From positions 90,817 through 154,816 of the forward strand of contig JARYLR010000001.1 in assembly GCA_029907545.1 (NCBI GenBank): a stretch of DNA of 64,000 bases. The letters run 5' to 3'. The notes beneath the pieces are model-generated. The model searched no databases. It worked only from the letters and a program-made list of their open reading frames with translations, and was not told where the DNA came from. Position 1 is the first letter of the stretch, and every line of letters begins with the position of its first letter. Source of the DNA: Candidatus Bathyarchaeota archaeon. Its GTDB lineage: Archaea; Thermoproteota; Bathyarchaeia; Bathyarchaeales; Bathycorpusculaceae. Positions 51,971 to 59,904 of the stretch are shown one piece after another. A program made the translations under genes and the position numbers.

Positions 51971-52530
51971 TCTTCCTCCGCCTCGTTGTATTCCAGTATT
52001 TCTGTGCGCCATTCGCTGATAAGCTGGTGCAGCTGGTCATAAAGAAACCGTTCCTCAAGTGTGAAATTCTTGAAAGCTTGTTCTGTTTGGGCTGGGGCAG
52101 ACGCGATTGCCACGATTTTTCTCACTCTGGTATTTACGACGTCGCGTGCCAGATTTTTTGCTTTCTCGAATTCCAGCATCTTCTCAGGCGCCTTAACAAT
52201 GTCTCTTTTCAACTCTGAGAGGTATCTTCTAAGCTTCGGGTAAAAATTCTCAGGCACCTTGGACACTTGCCCCGCAGTTTGTACTCGCTCGGTCCACTGA
52301 ATCTTGCTGATCTTCGTGGGGCTTAGGCTCTCGTCTTCGCCGACTCGGGCGATTCCTGATTTCTCAAGCTCTTTGGCTATCCAGTAGTAGGTTTCATATT
52401 CGTTTCCCTCTTCAAACGGGCCGATAGTTACTCCAGCAAGCTTGATTTCTGGATGATTTCTATTCGCAACAACTTTTACAATTGAATTTAGAAACTCGAA
52501 ATCAAGCCTTTTTACTACCGAAGTTTTCAT
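51967..52530 (-). CDS. gins23: GINS complex protein Gins23
   Basis: The product of about 187 residues has the 23-type order: a small B-like domain first (KLAGVTIGPFEEGNEYETYYWIAKELEKSGIARV), then the helical A-domain (ENFYPKLRRYLSELKRDIVKAPEKMLEFEKAKNLARDVVNTRVRKIVAIA). With Gins51 (44023) it makes the full tetramer. ATG 52530 follows GGGGAAACGCAG. Pairing upstream of mcm is a known archaeal arrangement. Confidence 0.9.
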   Translation of the reverse strand: MKTSVVKRLDFEFLNSIVKVVANRNHPEIKLAGVTIGPFEEGNEYETYYWIAKELEKSGIARVGEDESLSPTKISKIQWTERVQTAGQVSKVPENFYPKLRRYLSELKRDIVKAPEKMLEFEKAKNLARDVVNTRVRKIVAIASAPAQTEQAFKNFTLEERFLYDQLHQLISEWRTEILEYNEAEEE

Positions 52531-52682
52531 CTGCGTTTCCCCTCCCAACCCCTGTTGTTATTGTCTTTGAAGACCGCATATAAGCAGAGTAGTTTAAAAA
52601 CTTAGACCAGAGTTTGGAAAAAATAGTAGTTTCAGTTTCTTGACTACGAGACTAGAATAGATAGATGGTTATCTTCGTGGCG

Positions 52683-53933
52683 CTATGGCCACAAGCCCAG
52701 AGTCTTTATCGCGTCAGCAACCCTGCGTACTCCCAGCATCAACGCGGCTAAGCGCATGCTGCACTTGTCTTTTTTCGCCGTGGTGACTACGTCTTTGAAG
52801 GCTTTGGCCATCTTAGTTTCCAATCTGCGGTTTACTTCTTCCAATGGCCAGTGGTCGCGTTCAAGGTTCTGCACCCATTCGTAGTAGCTTACCGTTACTC
52901 CTCCAGCGTTTGCTAGGATGTCTGGAACTAGGAACACGCCTTTTTCGCATAGCACTTTGTCTGCTTCAGGTGTTGTAGGTCCGTTTGCGCCTTCGGAGAT
53001 TATTTTTGCCTTTATCTTGTCGGCGTTTTCTTTCGTTATCGAGTTTTCCAACGCTGCAGGTATAAGTATGTCGCATTTTGTTGCTAGCACCTCTTCGTTT
53101 GTTATGGTTTCGCAGCCTTTATAGTTCACAACAGAGCCCGTCTTGACCTTATGGTCATATACCTTGTAAGGGTTCAGACCTTTGGCGTTGTAGATGCCTC
53201 CTGTGGAGTCGCTTACTGCTACTATTTTGCAGCCCCAGTCGTAGGCTATTTTGGCAGCGTTCCAGCCGACGTTTCCGAAGCCTTGAACCGCCACTGTGGC
53301 GCCTTTGAACTTCAAGCCTACTGTTTTTGCGGCTTCTCTTGCGCATATGTCAGTGCCCAGTGATGTTGCTTCTGCTCTTCCTTCGGATCCGCCGATGCTG
53401 ATGGGTTTTCCTGTGACGCATTCGGGGACGCTGTAGCCTTTGATCTGGCTGTAAGTGTCCATGATCCACGCCATTGTTTGAGCATCCGTGTAAACATCTG
53501 GCGCGGGGACATCGCGGTATGGTCCTATTATGTCGAAGATCATACTTGTGTATCGTCTTGTCATTCTTTCCAGTTCGCCTTTCGACATTTCCTTCGGGTT
53601 GCAGCAGATCCCGCCTTTTGCGCCTCCATAGGGAATGTCAATGACGGCGCATTTCCAAGTCATCCACATTGACAGCGCAGTGACTTCATCAAGATTCACG
53701 CGTGGATGGTAACGTATTCCTCCTTTGAACGGCCCTCTTGCATCCATGTGCTGGACGCGGCAGCCGTTGAAAACGCCGAATTCGCCGTTGTCCATCCTGA
53801 TTGTGATACAGACATTAAGCGATCTCTTCGGAACCTTCAACATCTGGTGTATTCCGTCTTCAAGATTCAATTGTTCTGCAGCAAGCCGGAGCTGCTCCAA
53901 GGCAATGCAATATGCTGACTGTTCCTTACTCAT
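52683..53933 (-). CDS. gdhA: Glutamate dehydrogenase
   Basis: The 416-residue product matches archaeal hexameric GDH in length. It has the substrate region GPFKGGIRYHPRVNLDEV, the catalytic lysine region PYGGAKGGICCNP, PAPDVYTDAQTMAWIMDTYS, the dinucleotide loop VQGFGNVGWNAA and GANGPTTPEAD. It converts 2-oxoglutarate plus ammonia to glutamate. The neighbouring archaeal glutamate synthase suggests nitrogen assimilation. The second GDH (59905) is clearly a different protein. Confidence 0.95.
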   Translation of the reverse strand: MSKEQSAYCIALEQLRLAAEQLNLEDGIHQMLKVPKRSLNVCITIRMDNGEFGVFNGCRVQHMDARGPFKGGIRYHPRVNLDEVTALSMWMTWKCAVIDIPYGGAKGGICCNPKEMSKGELERMTRRYTSMIFDIIGPYRDVPAPDVYTDAQTMAWIMDTYSQIKGYSVPECVTGKPISIGGSEGRAEATSLGTDICAREAAKTVGLKFKGATVAVQGFGNVGWNAAKIAYDWGCKIVAVSDSTGGIYNAKGLNPYKVYDHKVKTGSVVNYKGCETITNEEVLATKCDILIPAALENSITKENADKIKAKIISEGANGPTTPEADKVLCEKGVFLVPDILANAGGVTVSYYEWVQNLERDHWPLEEVNRRLETKMAKAFKDVVTTAKKDKCSMRLAALMLGVRRVADAIKTLGLWP

Positions 53934-54022
53934 AATAACCGCCTTTCTCTTTTACACTAGTTTGACTGAATGATAGATGGACAAATTTAGGGGTTGCCTA
54001 GAAAAAATAAAAAAGAGGGAGG

Positions 54023-55630
54023 TTATCCCAGTATTCTTTCAATCGCGTCCTTCTCTACTTCATCTGCCATCGGTATGCCAGTAACCCGTGCCGCAGTCTC
54101 GTTCAAGCTCATTAAGTCGTTTCTGCTAATCAGATCCAGTTTCCATCTTCTGCTGCCTGCTAGTAGTTGCTTTAAGCCTACGCCGATGCGGTCAGTCAGA
54201 TATGTGTGGACCGCTATGGCCTCCCATGGGATTTCTTTGAAGCGTTCGCCGTACTTTGCTTTCAGCTCTGGAACCGCGATGAAGAACTTTTCAGGTGTTG
54301 CTCCGAATCTGTCCGCGAAGGTTTTAGGCAGCTTGCCTTCTTGGGCTAGCTGTTTGAAGTAGCTTCCTTTGAAAGCCGCCGTTATCGGTGAACGCCCAAG
54401 CAGCACAGCTTTCACAAATGGGCCGTCTCCGAAGTTGCTCATGGCGATGGACTTGTAGATTTGGGTCTCGTTGATGAAGCCTCCTGCCATGATAAGGTCT
54501 GGAACGTATTTACCCCTCTTCTTTAGTAGTTGCGCGCATCGGAGAACTATGGCTTCGAGATAGACTGTAGGGATGCTCATTTCATCCATCATTGGAACAG
54601 GGCTCATGCCTGTGCCTCCTCCTGCTCCGTCGAAGTATACTGCGTCAATTTTGGCTTCTGAAGCCATCTTCAATGTGTAAGCGCATGCTGCTGGTCGGTA
54701 GGCGCCGGTTTTCAGTGTTACGTGTTTTGCGCCTTGTTTTCTTAGCCACTCGATGTCTTCTATGAAGCTTTTTTCTTTGGGGATGCCTACGCGGCTGTGT
54801 CTTTCGAAAGATTTGAAGACGCCTTCCTTGAATGCTTGCTGCACGGTTGGGTCTTCTGGGTCTGGGATTACTATGTAGCCTCTTTTCTTCAGCATGATGG
54901 CTCTGTCTAGGTCTCTTACTCGGACTTCTCCGCCGATGGCCTTTGCGCCTTGCCCCCATTTCCGCTCGATCACGTTGACTTCCAGTTTTGATATTGCGTA
55001 GACGTCGACGCCTAGTCTTTGGTCTTCAACATTGGTTTGTACTGCTATTTCGCCGTATTTTCCATCCCAGAACTTTCTGAAGAGGTCTACTCTTCGCTTG
55101 AGCTCCTGTGAGTGTGTTACTTTGCCGTTTGTGATCTGCGCTTCGGGATCCATGCCGCAGACGTTTTCGCCGACGATCACTGATGCGCCCGAGAGAGCTG
55201 AGCCTATTGCCAGTCCTTCCCAGTTTAGTCGGGCTACGTCGGTTGAACCGAAGGCACCGCAGAGCACGGGGACTTTGAGCGGGATGCCTCCGACCTTGGT
55301 TTCTGTGCTTGCGTTAGGGAAAGTGGCTAGGTCAGAGTTTTCCTCAATGCCAAGGGCTTCGAAGAGCCCTGCTTGTATGTTGAAGTGCGACCAGTCTAAT
55401 CCAAAATCTTTGAGGGCTCCTGCGGTGCTGAAGCCAAACTGAACAGGTTCTGGGTAGAGTGCTTCTCTTCCTCTGAAGGCTGAGAGGCTGATTTCGCATA
55501 GGACTGGGCAGTCTCGGATGCATATGGGGCACATTCCGCTTGTCGGGCTTGTGTCTTTAACTCTGGTTGTTGTTCCGCATGTTGATTTTCCATTTAGATA
55601 TGCACTGTTTCTATGTACACGTTCGCTCAT
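54023..55630 (-). CDS. Archaeal glutamate synthase (FMN-binding GltB domain 2)
   Basis: The 535-residue product has an N-terminal cysteine cluster (CPICIRDCPVLC, residues 34-45), which may hold iron-sulfur or metal, and a TIM-barrel FMN domain with GGIPLKVPVLCGAFGS, HVTLKTGAYRPAACAYTLKMA, YFDGAGGGTGMSPVP and LIMAGGFINETQIYK. It lacks the amidotransferase domain, so it needs a separate ammonia or glutamine partner. It lies 89 nt upstream of the first GDH on the same strand. GAACAT direct repeats lie in its promoter region. Confidence 0.88.
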   Translation of the reverse strand: MSERVHRNSAYLNGKSTCGTTTRVKDTSPTSGMCPICIRDCPVLCEISLSAFRGREALYPEPVQFGFSTAGALKDFGLDWSHFNIQAGLFEALGIEENSDLATFPNASTETKVGGIPLKVPVLCGAFGSTDVARLNWEGLAIGSALSGASVIVGENVCGMDPEAQITNGKVTHSQELKRRVDLFRKFWDGKYGEIAVQTNVEDQRLGVDVYAISKLEVNVIERKWGQGAKAIGGEVRVRDLDRAIMLKKRGYIVIPDPEDPTVQQAFKEGVFKSFERHSRVGIPKEKSFIEDIEWLRKQGAKHVTLKTGAYRPAACAYTLKMASEAKIDAVYFDGAGGGTGMSPVPMMDEMSIPTVYLEAIVLRCAQLLKKRGKYVPDLIMAGGFINETQIYKSIAMSNFGDGPFVKAVLLGRSPITAAFKGSYFKQLAQEGKLPKTFADRFGATPEKFFIAVPELKAKYGERFKEIPWEAIAVHTYLTDRIGVGLKQLLAGSRRWKLDLISRNDLMSLNETAARVTGIPMADEVEKDAIERILG

Positions 55631-56026
55631 TTTCGTTCGCTCCTTTACGTTTGCAAAGATTTAGAATGCTAGGTTTGAAGACATCATAATTTAAACATTA
55701 CTTAAAAATGTCTGAAAAATGAACATTTATGAACATGTTAGCATGGCTTGAATAACCTCCGAAAACTCTGACAGCGCGGATCTCTTTTGCCGTCACCTTA
55801 GATACGGAACCTACGTCGCGTTCTTTGTTAAAAAACTGGGCGGTATTTCTGCTCTTAGCGTTTTGGCATATATGCTAAGCTATTCAAATTAGACGTCGAG
55901 AGTAGCAGAGTGTCAGTTTCTACAAGTCTTAGGGCAAGCACTTAGATTCAGCAATAACCGCTCTGCCGTCGCTTTGTGCCTAAGCGGGTTAGATACGTTT
56001 AAATTAGAACTTCATAGAATCATTCT
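55631..56026. other. Gap between glutamate synthase and tldD
   Basis: This 396-nt divergent gap carries a TTTAAATTA box near 55690 for the glutamate synthase gene (minus strand) and TTTAAATTA near 56000 for tldD. Upstream of the first lie GAACAT direct repeats 10 bp apart and the palindrome AACATGTT (55721-55740). A 46-codon open frame (55752-55892, plus strand) codes for LRYGTYVAFFVKKLGGISALSVL-type sequence but has no ATG, GTG or TTG start, so it is a remnant or chance. Confidence 0.5.
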
Positions 56027-57457
56027 TTGGAAGTGGGAATTACGAGTCTCCAGATAATTGATCTAATGGATAAGGCGCTGGCGTATGCCGCTAAACTTGG
56101 GGTACGTTTTGCCGAAGTTAAGGGCGAGGACACGTTAACGTGGCAGATTGAAGCTGTAAATAAGGAAGTCCGAAAGGTTTCTTCAATTCGCAACATCGGG
56201 ATCGGAGTAAGAGTTTACAGCGACAAAGGCAGTGGTTTCTCTTTCTCGAACGTTCTTGATGAAGAAAACGTTTTCAAGACAGTTGAGACCGCATTCAAAA
56301 TTGCGAAGGCGTCCTCAAAACGAACACTAATGAGCTTCAAGCTTGCAGAAGTTAAACCAATCGAAGAGAAAAAGCACATCAGCACAGAGAAGCATCCGCG
56401 AGACGTTTCACTTGACGAGAAGAAAGATCTCTGCCAAAGACAATGCCAAGCAGCCATGGAAACAAGCAAGCAGATAGCTAATGTTACAAGCATGTTCGGC
56501 GAATACCACGGCACCATTTGGTATGCTAACAGCGAGGGAACCAAAGTTTCCCACGAGCCTTTGCTTATTGGTCTAAGAAGCGCGTGTGTGGCAAAGAAAG
56601 GCAGCACTATCGCTGATGCATGGGACAGCCATGGTGGCACCGTCGGATTTGAAACTTTCGAAGAGAAGCCGCATACGCCAGAGGCGTTGGCTGAAAACGC
56701 GGCTAAGTGGGCTGTGGAAAAGCTGAAAGCGAAGCCTGCGCCGGCGGGGCGGTTTGACGCTTTTATTGATCCAAGACTTGCGGGAGTACTCGCTCACGAG
56801 TCTTTCGGTCATCTGTCTGAGGGCGATTTTGTCGTCATAGGCTCCTCTCCCTTAGCAGGCAAGATCAATCAGAAGCTTGGAACCGAGACTGTTACAATTG
56901 TTGACGAGGGCACACCGGAAGGCGGAGGCTACACAATGTTTTTTGATGACGAAGGGGTTCCATGCGAGCGCGTCGAGATTCTCAAGAACGGAATTCTCCA
57001 GAGATACCTTCACAGCCGGGCAACGGCCTATGCGTTGAAAATGAAGCCTACTGGAAACGCGCGGAGCCAAGATTATTCCTTTGAGCCGATTGTAAGGATG
57101 AGAAACACGTTCTTCGAGTCGGGCGACTGGAAGCCTGAAGAAGCATTGAGAGAGATCAAGCACGGGATATACGCAGTTAGTACGGCTGGCGGTCAAGTTG
57201 ATGACACGGGAACCTTTCTGTTCAAGGCGGTGAGAGGATACATGGTTGAAAATGGCGAGTTGAAACAGCCGTTGCGAGACGTGGCGCTTACGGGGAATAT
57301 TCTCCAGCTTCTCAAAAATGTCGATGCAGTATGCAACGACTTGGAATTGTCCGCTTCGCCCTTCGGAGGTTGTGGAAAACTGGATCAAAGAGCCTTTGTA
57401 GGAACTGGCGGCCCACATTTGAGGGTGAAAGGTGTCTTGTTTGGGGGTGCAGCCTAG
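56027..57457 (+). CDS. tldD: TldD-family metalloprotease subunit
   Basis: The 476-residue product has the TldD metal motif HESFGH within AGVLAHESFGHLSEGDF, the VDEGTPEGGGYTMFFDDEGVP and STAGGQVDDTGTF regions. With TldE it forms a heterodimeric protease that degrades unfolded short peptides. It starts at TTG 56027 with a TTTAAATTA box about 25 nt upstream, so the transcript is probably leaderless. The stop at 57457 touches the TldE start. Confidence 0.93.
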   Translation: MEVGITSLQIIDLMDKALAYAAKLGVRFAEVKGEDTLTWQIEAVNKEVRKVSSIRNIGIGVRVYSDKGSGFSFSNVLDEENVFKTVETAFKIAKASSKRTLMSFKLAEVKPIEEKKHISTEKHPRDVSLDEKKDLCQRQCQAAMETSKQIANVTSMFGEYHGTIWYANSEGTKVSHEPLLIGLRSACVAKKGSTIADAWDSHGGTVGFETFEEKPHTPEALAENAAKWAVEKLKAKPAPAGRFDAFIDPRLAGVLAHESFGHLSEGDFVVIGSSPLAGKINQKLGTETVTIVDEGTPEGGGYTMFFDDEGVPCERVEILKNGILQRYLHSRATAYALKMKPTGNARSQDYSFEPIVRMRNTFFESGDWKPEEALREIKHGIYAVSTAGGQVDDTGTFLFKAVRGYMVENGELKQPLRDVALTGNILQLLKNVDAVCNDLELSASPFGGCGKLDQRAFVGTGGPHLRVKGVLFGGAA

Positions 57458-57458
57458 G

Positions 57459-58904
57459 ATGACGGATTTGCTTGAACTGGGCAAAAAAGCCGCTGAAACC
57501 GCCCAAAAGCTTGGCGCAGATGAGGCTGAAGTGTTCCTTTGCACTGAAAAACATGTTAACGTGAAATTTGTTGGAGGCATTTTTGCATCTCGTGGAGGAG
57601 CCGTGAAGGGGCTTAAGGGCACGTTCGCTCGAATAGCTGAGCCGTGGATCAAGAAGAAAGGGGTGCCCTTCATGAACAGTGGCGCCAGGGCAGGTGTAGG
57701 CGTTAGAGCAATAGTTGATAGGGCGATGGGGTTTGCCAGCGTTTCTAGCCTTGAGGAGAAGAAGGTTCTTGGAGCAGTTGAGGAAGCAGTCAAGATAGCC
57801 AAAATCAGGCCGCCTGACCCGAACTGGGTGACTCTGCCGGAACCTGAAAAACCTTTGAGCGGAGGCGGAGTCTACGATAAAAGAATTGCTGACATGAGCG
57901 TGGATGAACTGCTCAGCGCTAGTGCTGACTGTTGTGTTTGGGGTGGAAATTTTGACAAGCGGATTGTGCAAACCATGTCGATGGTTTTAGCGGTGTCCGC
58001 TAACTTCTGCACTGTAAACACGCGAGGCATAGAGGCCTATGATGAGAGAACCGTGTTCTCGGTTTTTATGGATTTCAAAGCAAAACGCAACGATGACGAA
58101 GTTTCGGCTGGCGAAAGCGTGCATTCAAGAAAAGTCATTGAAAACTTGCAGCCAATCGCGGCGAGCACAGCGCAGAAGGCGGTTGAGTGTTTGGGAAGAA
58201 AGCCTTTACCTGAAAAATACATGGGACCAGTTGTCTTCGAGAATACAAGTTGGGCTGACCTGTTTTCCTCAATTTTTCCAAGCGGCATCTCCGCTTTTAA
58301 CGTTCAAGAAAGCCGTTCAGTCTATAAAGGAAAGATGGGACAGCAGGTTGCGGGCGCCGAGGTTTCAATCATTGACGATGGAACCCTTCCAGATGGAGTG
58401 GACACGGTAAAAGTGGATGATGAAGGGGTTCCTAAGCAAAAAACACCCATAATCGAGAATGGCGTTCTCCAAGGCTTTCTACATGACAACTACTCTGCTA
58501 AACGTGAGAACGCCCGAAGCACCGGAAGCGCAAGCCGGCAGAGGGCGTTTGGTTCCGCTACATATGCAAATCAACCCATGATAAGGCCCTCAAACCTCAC
58601 ATTCACAGCGGGCAAGCGCACTTTACGGGATCTAATCAGCGAGCTTGGAGAGGGCGTGCTTGTTAAAGGTTTCTTGATAGGGTCTTCGCACTCCAATGTT
58701 GTGACTGGCGACTTTTCTGTGACCGCGGGAACGGCTTTCAAAATAGAAAAAGGCGACATAGCCTATCCGCTTAAGCCTTGTACGGTTGCTGGGAACCTCT
58801 ATGAATCATTGACCTCTGTAATATCAATAGGTAATGATTTGAAGTATCTTCAAAATGTGTTGTGCCCCTCAGTTATCGTGGATAAAATCGTTGTGTCAAC
58901 TTAG
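57459..58904 (+). CDS. tldE: TldE/PmbA-family protein, partner of TldD
   Basis: The product of about 481 residues has the TldE/PmbA pattern: ELGKKAAETAQKLGADEAEVFLC at the start, SVMSTARGIE-type SANFCTVNTRGIEAYDERT, SIIDDGTLPDGVDTVKVDDEGVP and GSASRQRAFGSATYANQPMIRPSNL. It lacks the HExxxH metal site, as expected for the non-catalytic partner. ATG 57459 is right after the tldD stop. Confidence 0.92.
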   Translation: MTDLLELGKKAAETAQKLGADEAEVFLCTEKHVNVKFVGGIFASRGGAVKGLKGTFARIAEPWIKKKGVPFMNSGARAGVGVRAIVDRAMGFASVSSLEEKKVLGAVEEAVKIAKIRPPDPNWVTLPEPEKPLSGGGVYDKRIADMSVDELLSASADCCVWGGNFDKRIVQTMSMVLAVSANFCTVNTRGIEAYDERTVFSVFMDFKAKRNDDEVSAGESVHSRKVIENLQPIAASTAQKAVECLGRKPLPEKYMGPVVFENTSWADLFSSIFPSGISAFNVQESRSVYKGKMGQQVAGAEVSIIDDGTLPDGVDTVKVDDEGVPKQKTPIIENGVLQGFLHDNYSAKRENARSTGSASRQRAFGSATYANQPMIRPSNLTFTAGKRTLRDLISELGEGVLVKGFLIGSSHSNVVTGDFSVTAGTAFKIEKGDIAYPLKPCTVAGNLYESLTSVISIGNDLKYLQNVLCPSVIVDKIVVST

Positions 58905-59013
58905 ACTGTCTAGAAATCACCTGCGAGAGCAACAGAGGGGCACAGCTTTATGGATCGTAGTTACCAAAGACACCGAAGATGGAATAACATCGACATTGAA
59001 GTATTGTTTGATC

Positions 59014-59769
59014 TTACAGAATCCTGATTTCCTGTCCCGTCACCGTGTATTCGTGACGCTGAAAAGTCTGTGGGTCATAGCGCCACCCCGCCTTCTTGAC
59101 TTCAAGGAATTTTTTTGAATCTTGCCTAGAAAGCTCTATGACCACTTGCGTGATGTGCTCGATGAGCGCGCAGAACTCTTTCGGATGCGCATTCTTGGCA
59201 ATAGTCCAAAGCGCCAGCGTGTTGTAAGCGTAGAGTGCTGGGCAGACATGGCTGAAGAATGTTTTTACTGTTTCATGTCCCCAAACGTGCTCCATTAGCG
59301 ATAGGCTGTTAAAAACAAGTCTCGTGCCAGGTGTAACGAACTCTCTTTCGATCCTGCCGAAGAATCTGTGAAACTGCTCGGGGTCTTTGGAGCTTGGAAC
59401 TTTTCTTATCCAAGATGGAGCCTTATCATAGAAATCGCTGAAAATCAGTTCTCCTTGACCTAGTGACTCTGAGAAGCAGTCTAGAACAAGGAGTTTGCTT
59501 TCTCCTCCTTCGGGGAGTTTTTCAATCAAAGGCGCAAGCTGCGCTATTAATGCTTGAGGTGGGTATATGAAATCGAGGTATATGGCTTGATTTCCCTCCA
59601 GAATTCCTTGTTTGATGAATGCGTAGACGAATTCTCTGGCAAGCGTGCCTGACTCTATTTCTAATAGGACGTTTTCGCCTAGGTAAAGTCCTCCGCCTAG
59701 CACTTTGTCAAGGGTTTTTATGCCTGTTGACGACATCTGTTTTCCATCTTGCTTCATAGATAAATCCAT
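59014..59769 (-). CDS. KaiC/RecA-like protein with degenerate Walker A
   Basis: The 251-residue product has the KaiC/RadA-type start STGIKTLDKVLGGGLYLGENVLLE, but the loop that should read GxxxxGK(T/S) is ESGTLAREF, with no lysine. Other RecA-fold strands are present (KLLVLDCFSESLG, TRLVFNSLSLMEHV, ALWTIAKNAHPKE). It therefore probably does not hydrolyse ATP in the usual way and may act as a regulatory or scaffold homologue. It shares a divergent promoter with the extended glutamate dehydrogenase. Function is unknown. Confidence 0.75.
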   Translation of the reverse strand: MDLSMKQDGKQMSSTGIKTLDKVLGGGLYLGENVLLEIESGTLAREFVYAFIKQGILEGNQAIYLDFIYPPQALIAQLAPLIEKLPEGGESKLLVLDCFSESLGQGELIFSDFYDKAPSWIRKVPSSKDPEQFHRFFGRIEREFVTPGTRLVFNSLSLMEHVWGHETVKTFFSHVCPALYAYNTLALWTIAKNAHPKEFCALIEHITQVVIELSRQDSKKFLEVKKAGWRYDPQTFQRHEYTVTGQEIRIL

Positions 59770-59824
59770 GCTTGTTGACTGAGACTTAGCATAAAAATGT
59801 TTAGGTGTGTTTCGAAGTGTTCAG

Positions 59825-59843
59825 TCGTGTACACGATGTACAT
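59825..59843. promoter_or_regulatory. Paired TGTACA palindromes in a divergent promoter
   Basis: TCGTGTACACGA (59825-59836) is a perfect 12-bp palindrome, and ATGTACAT (59836-59843) is a perfect 8-bp palindrome adjoining it, centred 9 bp away. They lie between the KaiC-like gene and the extended GDH, just upstream of the CTATATTTG box (about 59852) of the GDH gene. Tandem short palindromes of this kind are typical of ribbon-helix-helix operators. Confidence 0.55.
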
Positions 59844-59904
59844 AATGTTTCTATATTTGAACATGACCTTAGCTACTCTCTGCAAAAAATGGAGTTGAAA
59901 AACA

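Noticed and set aside
55752..55892. 46-codon open frame with a hydrophobic patch in the glutamate synthase-tldD gap
   Set aside because: It has no ATG, GTG or TTG start after the upstream stop, and no ribosome site; probably a remnant or chance.
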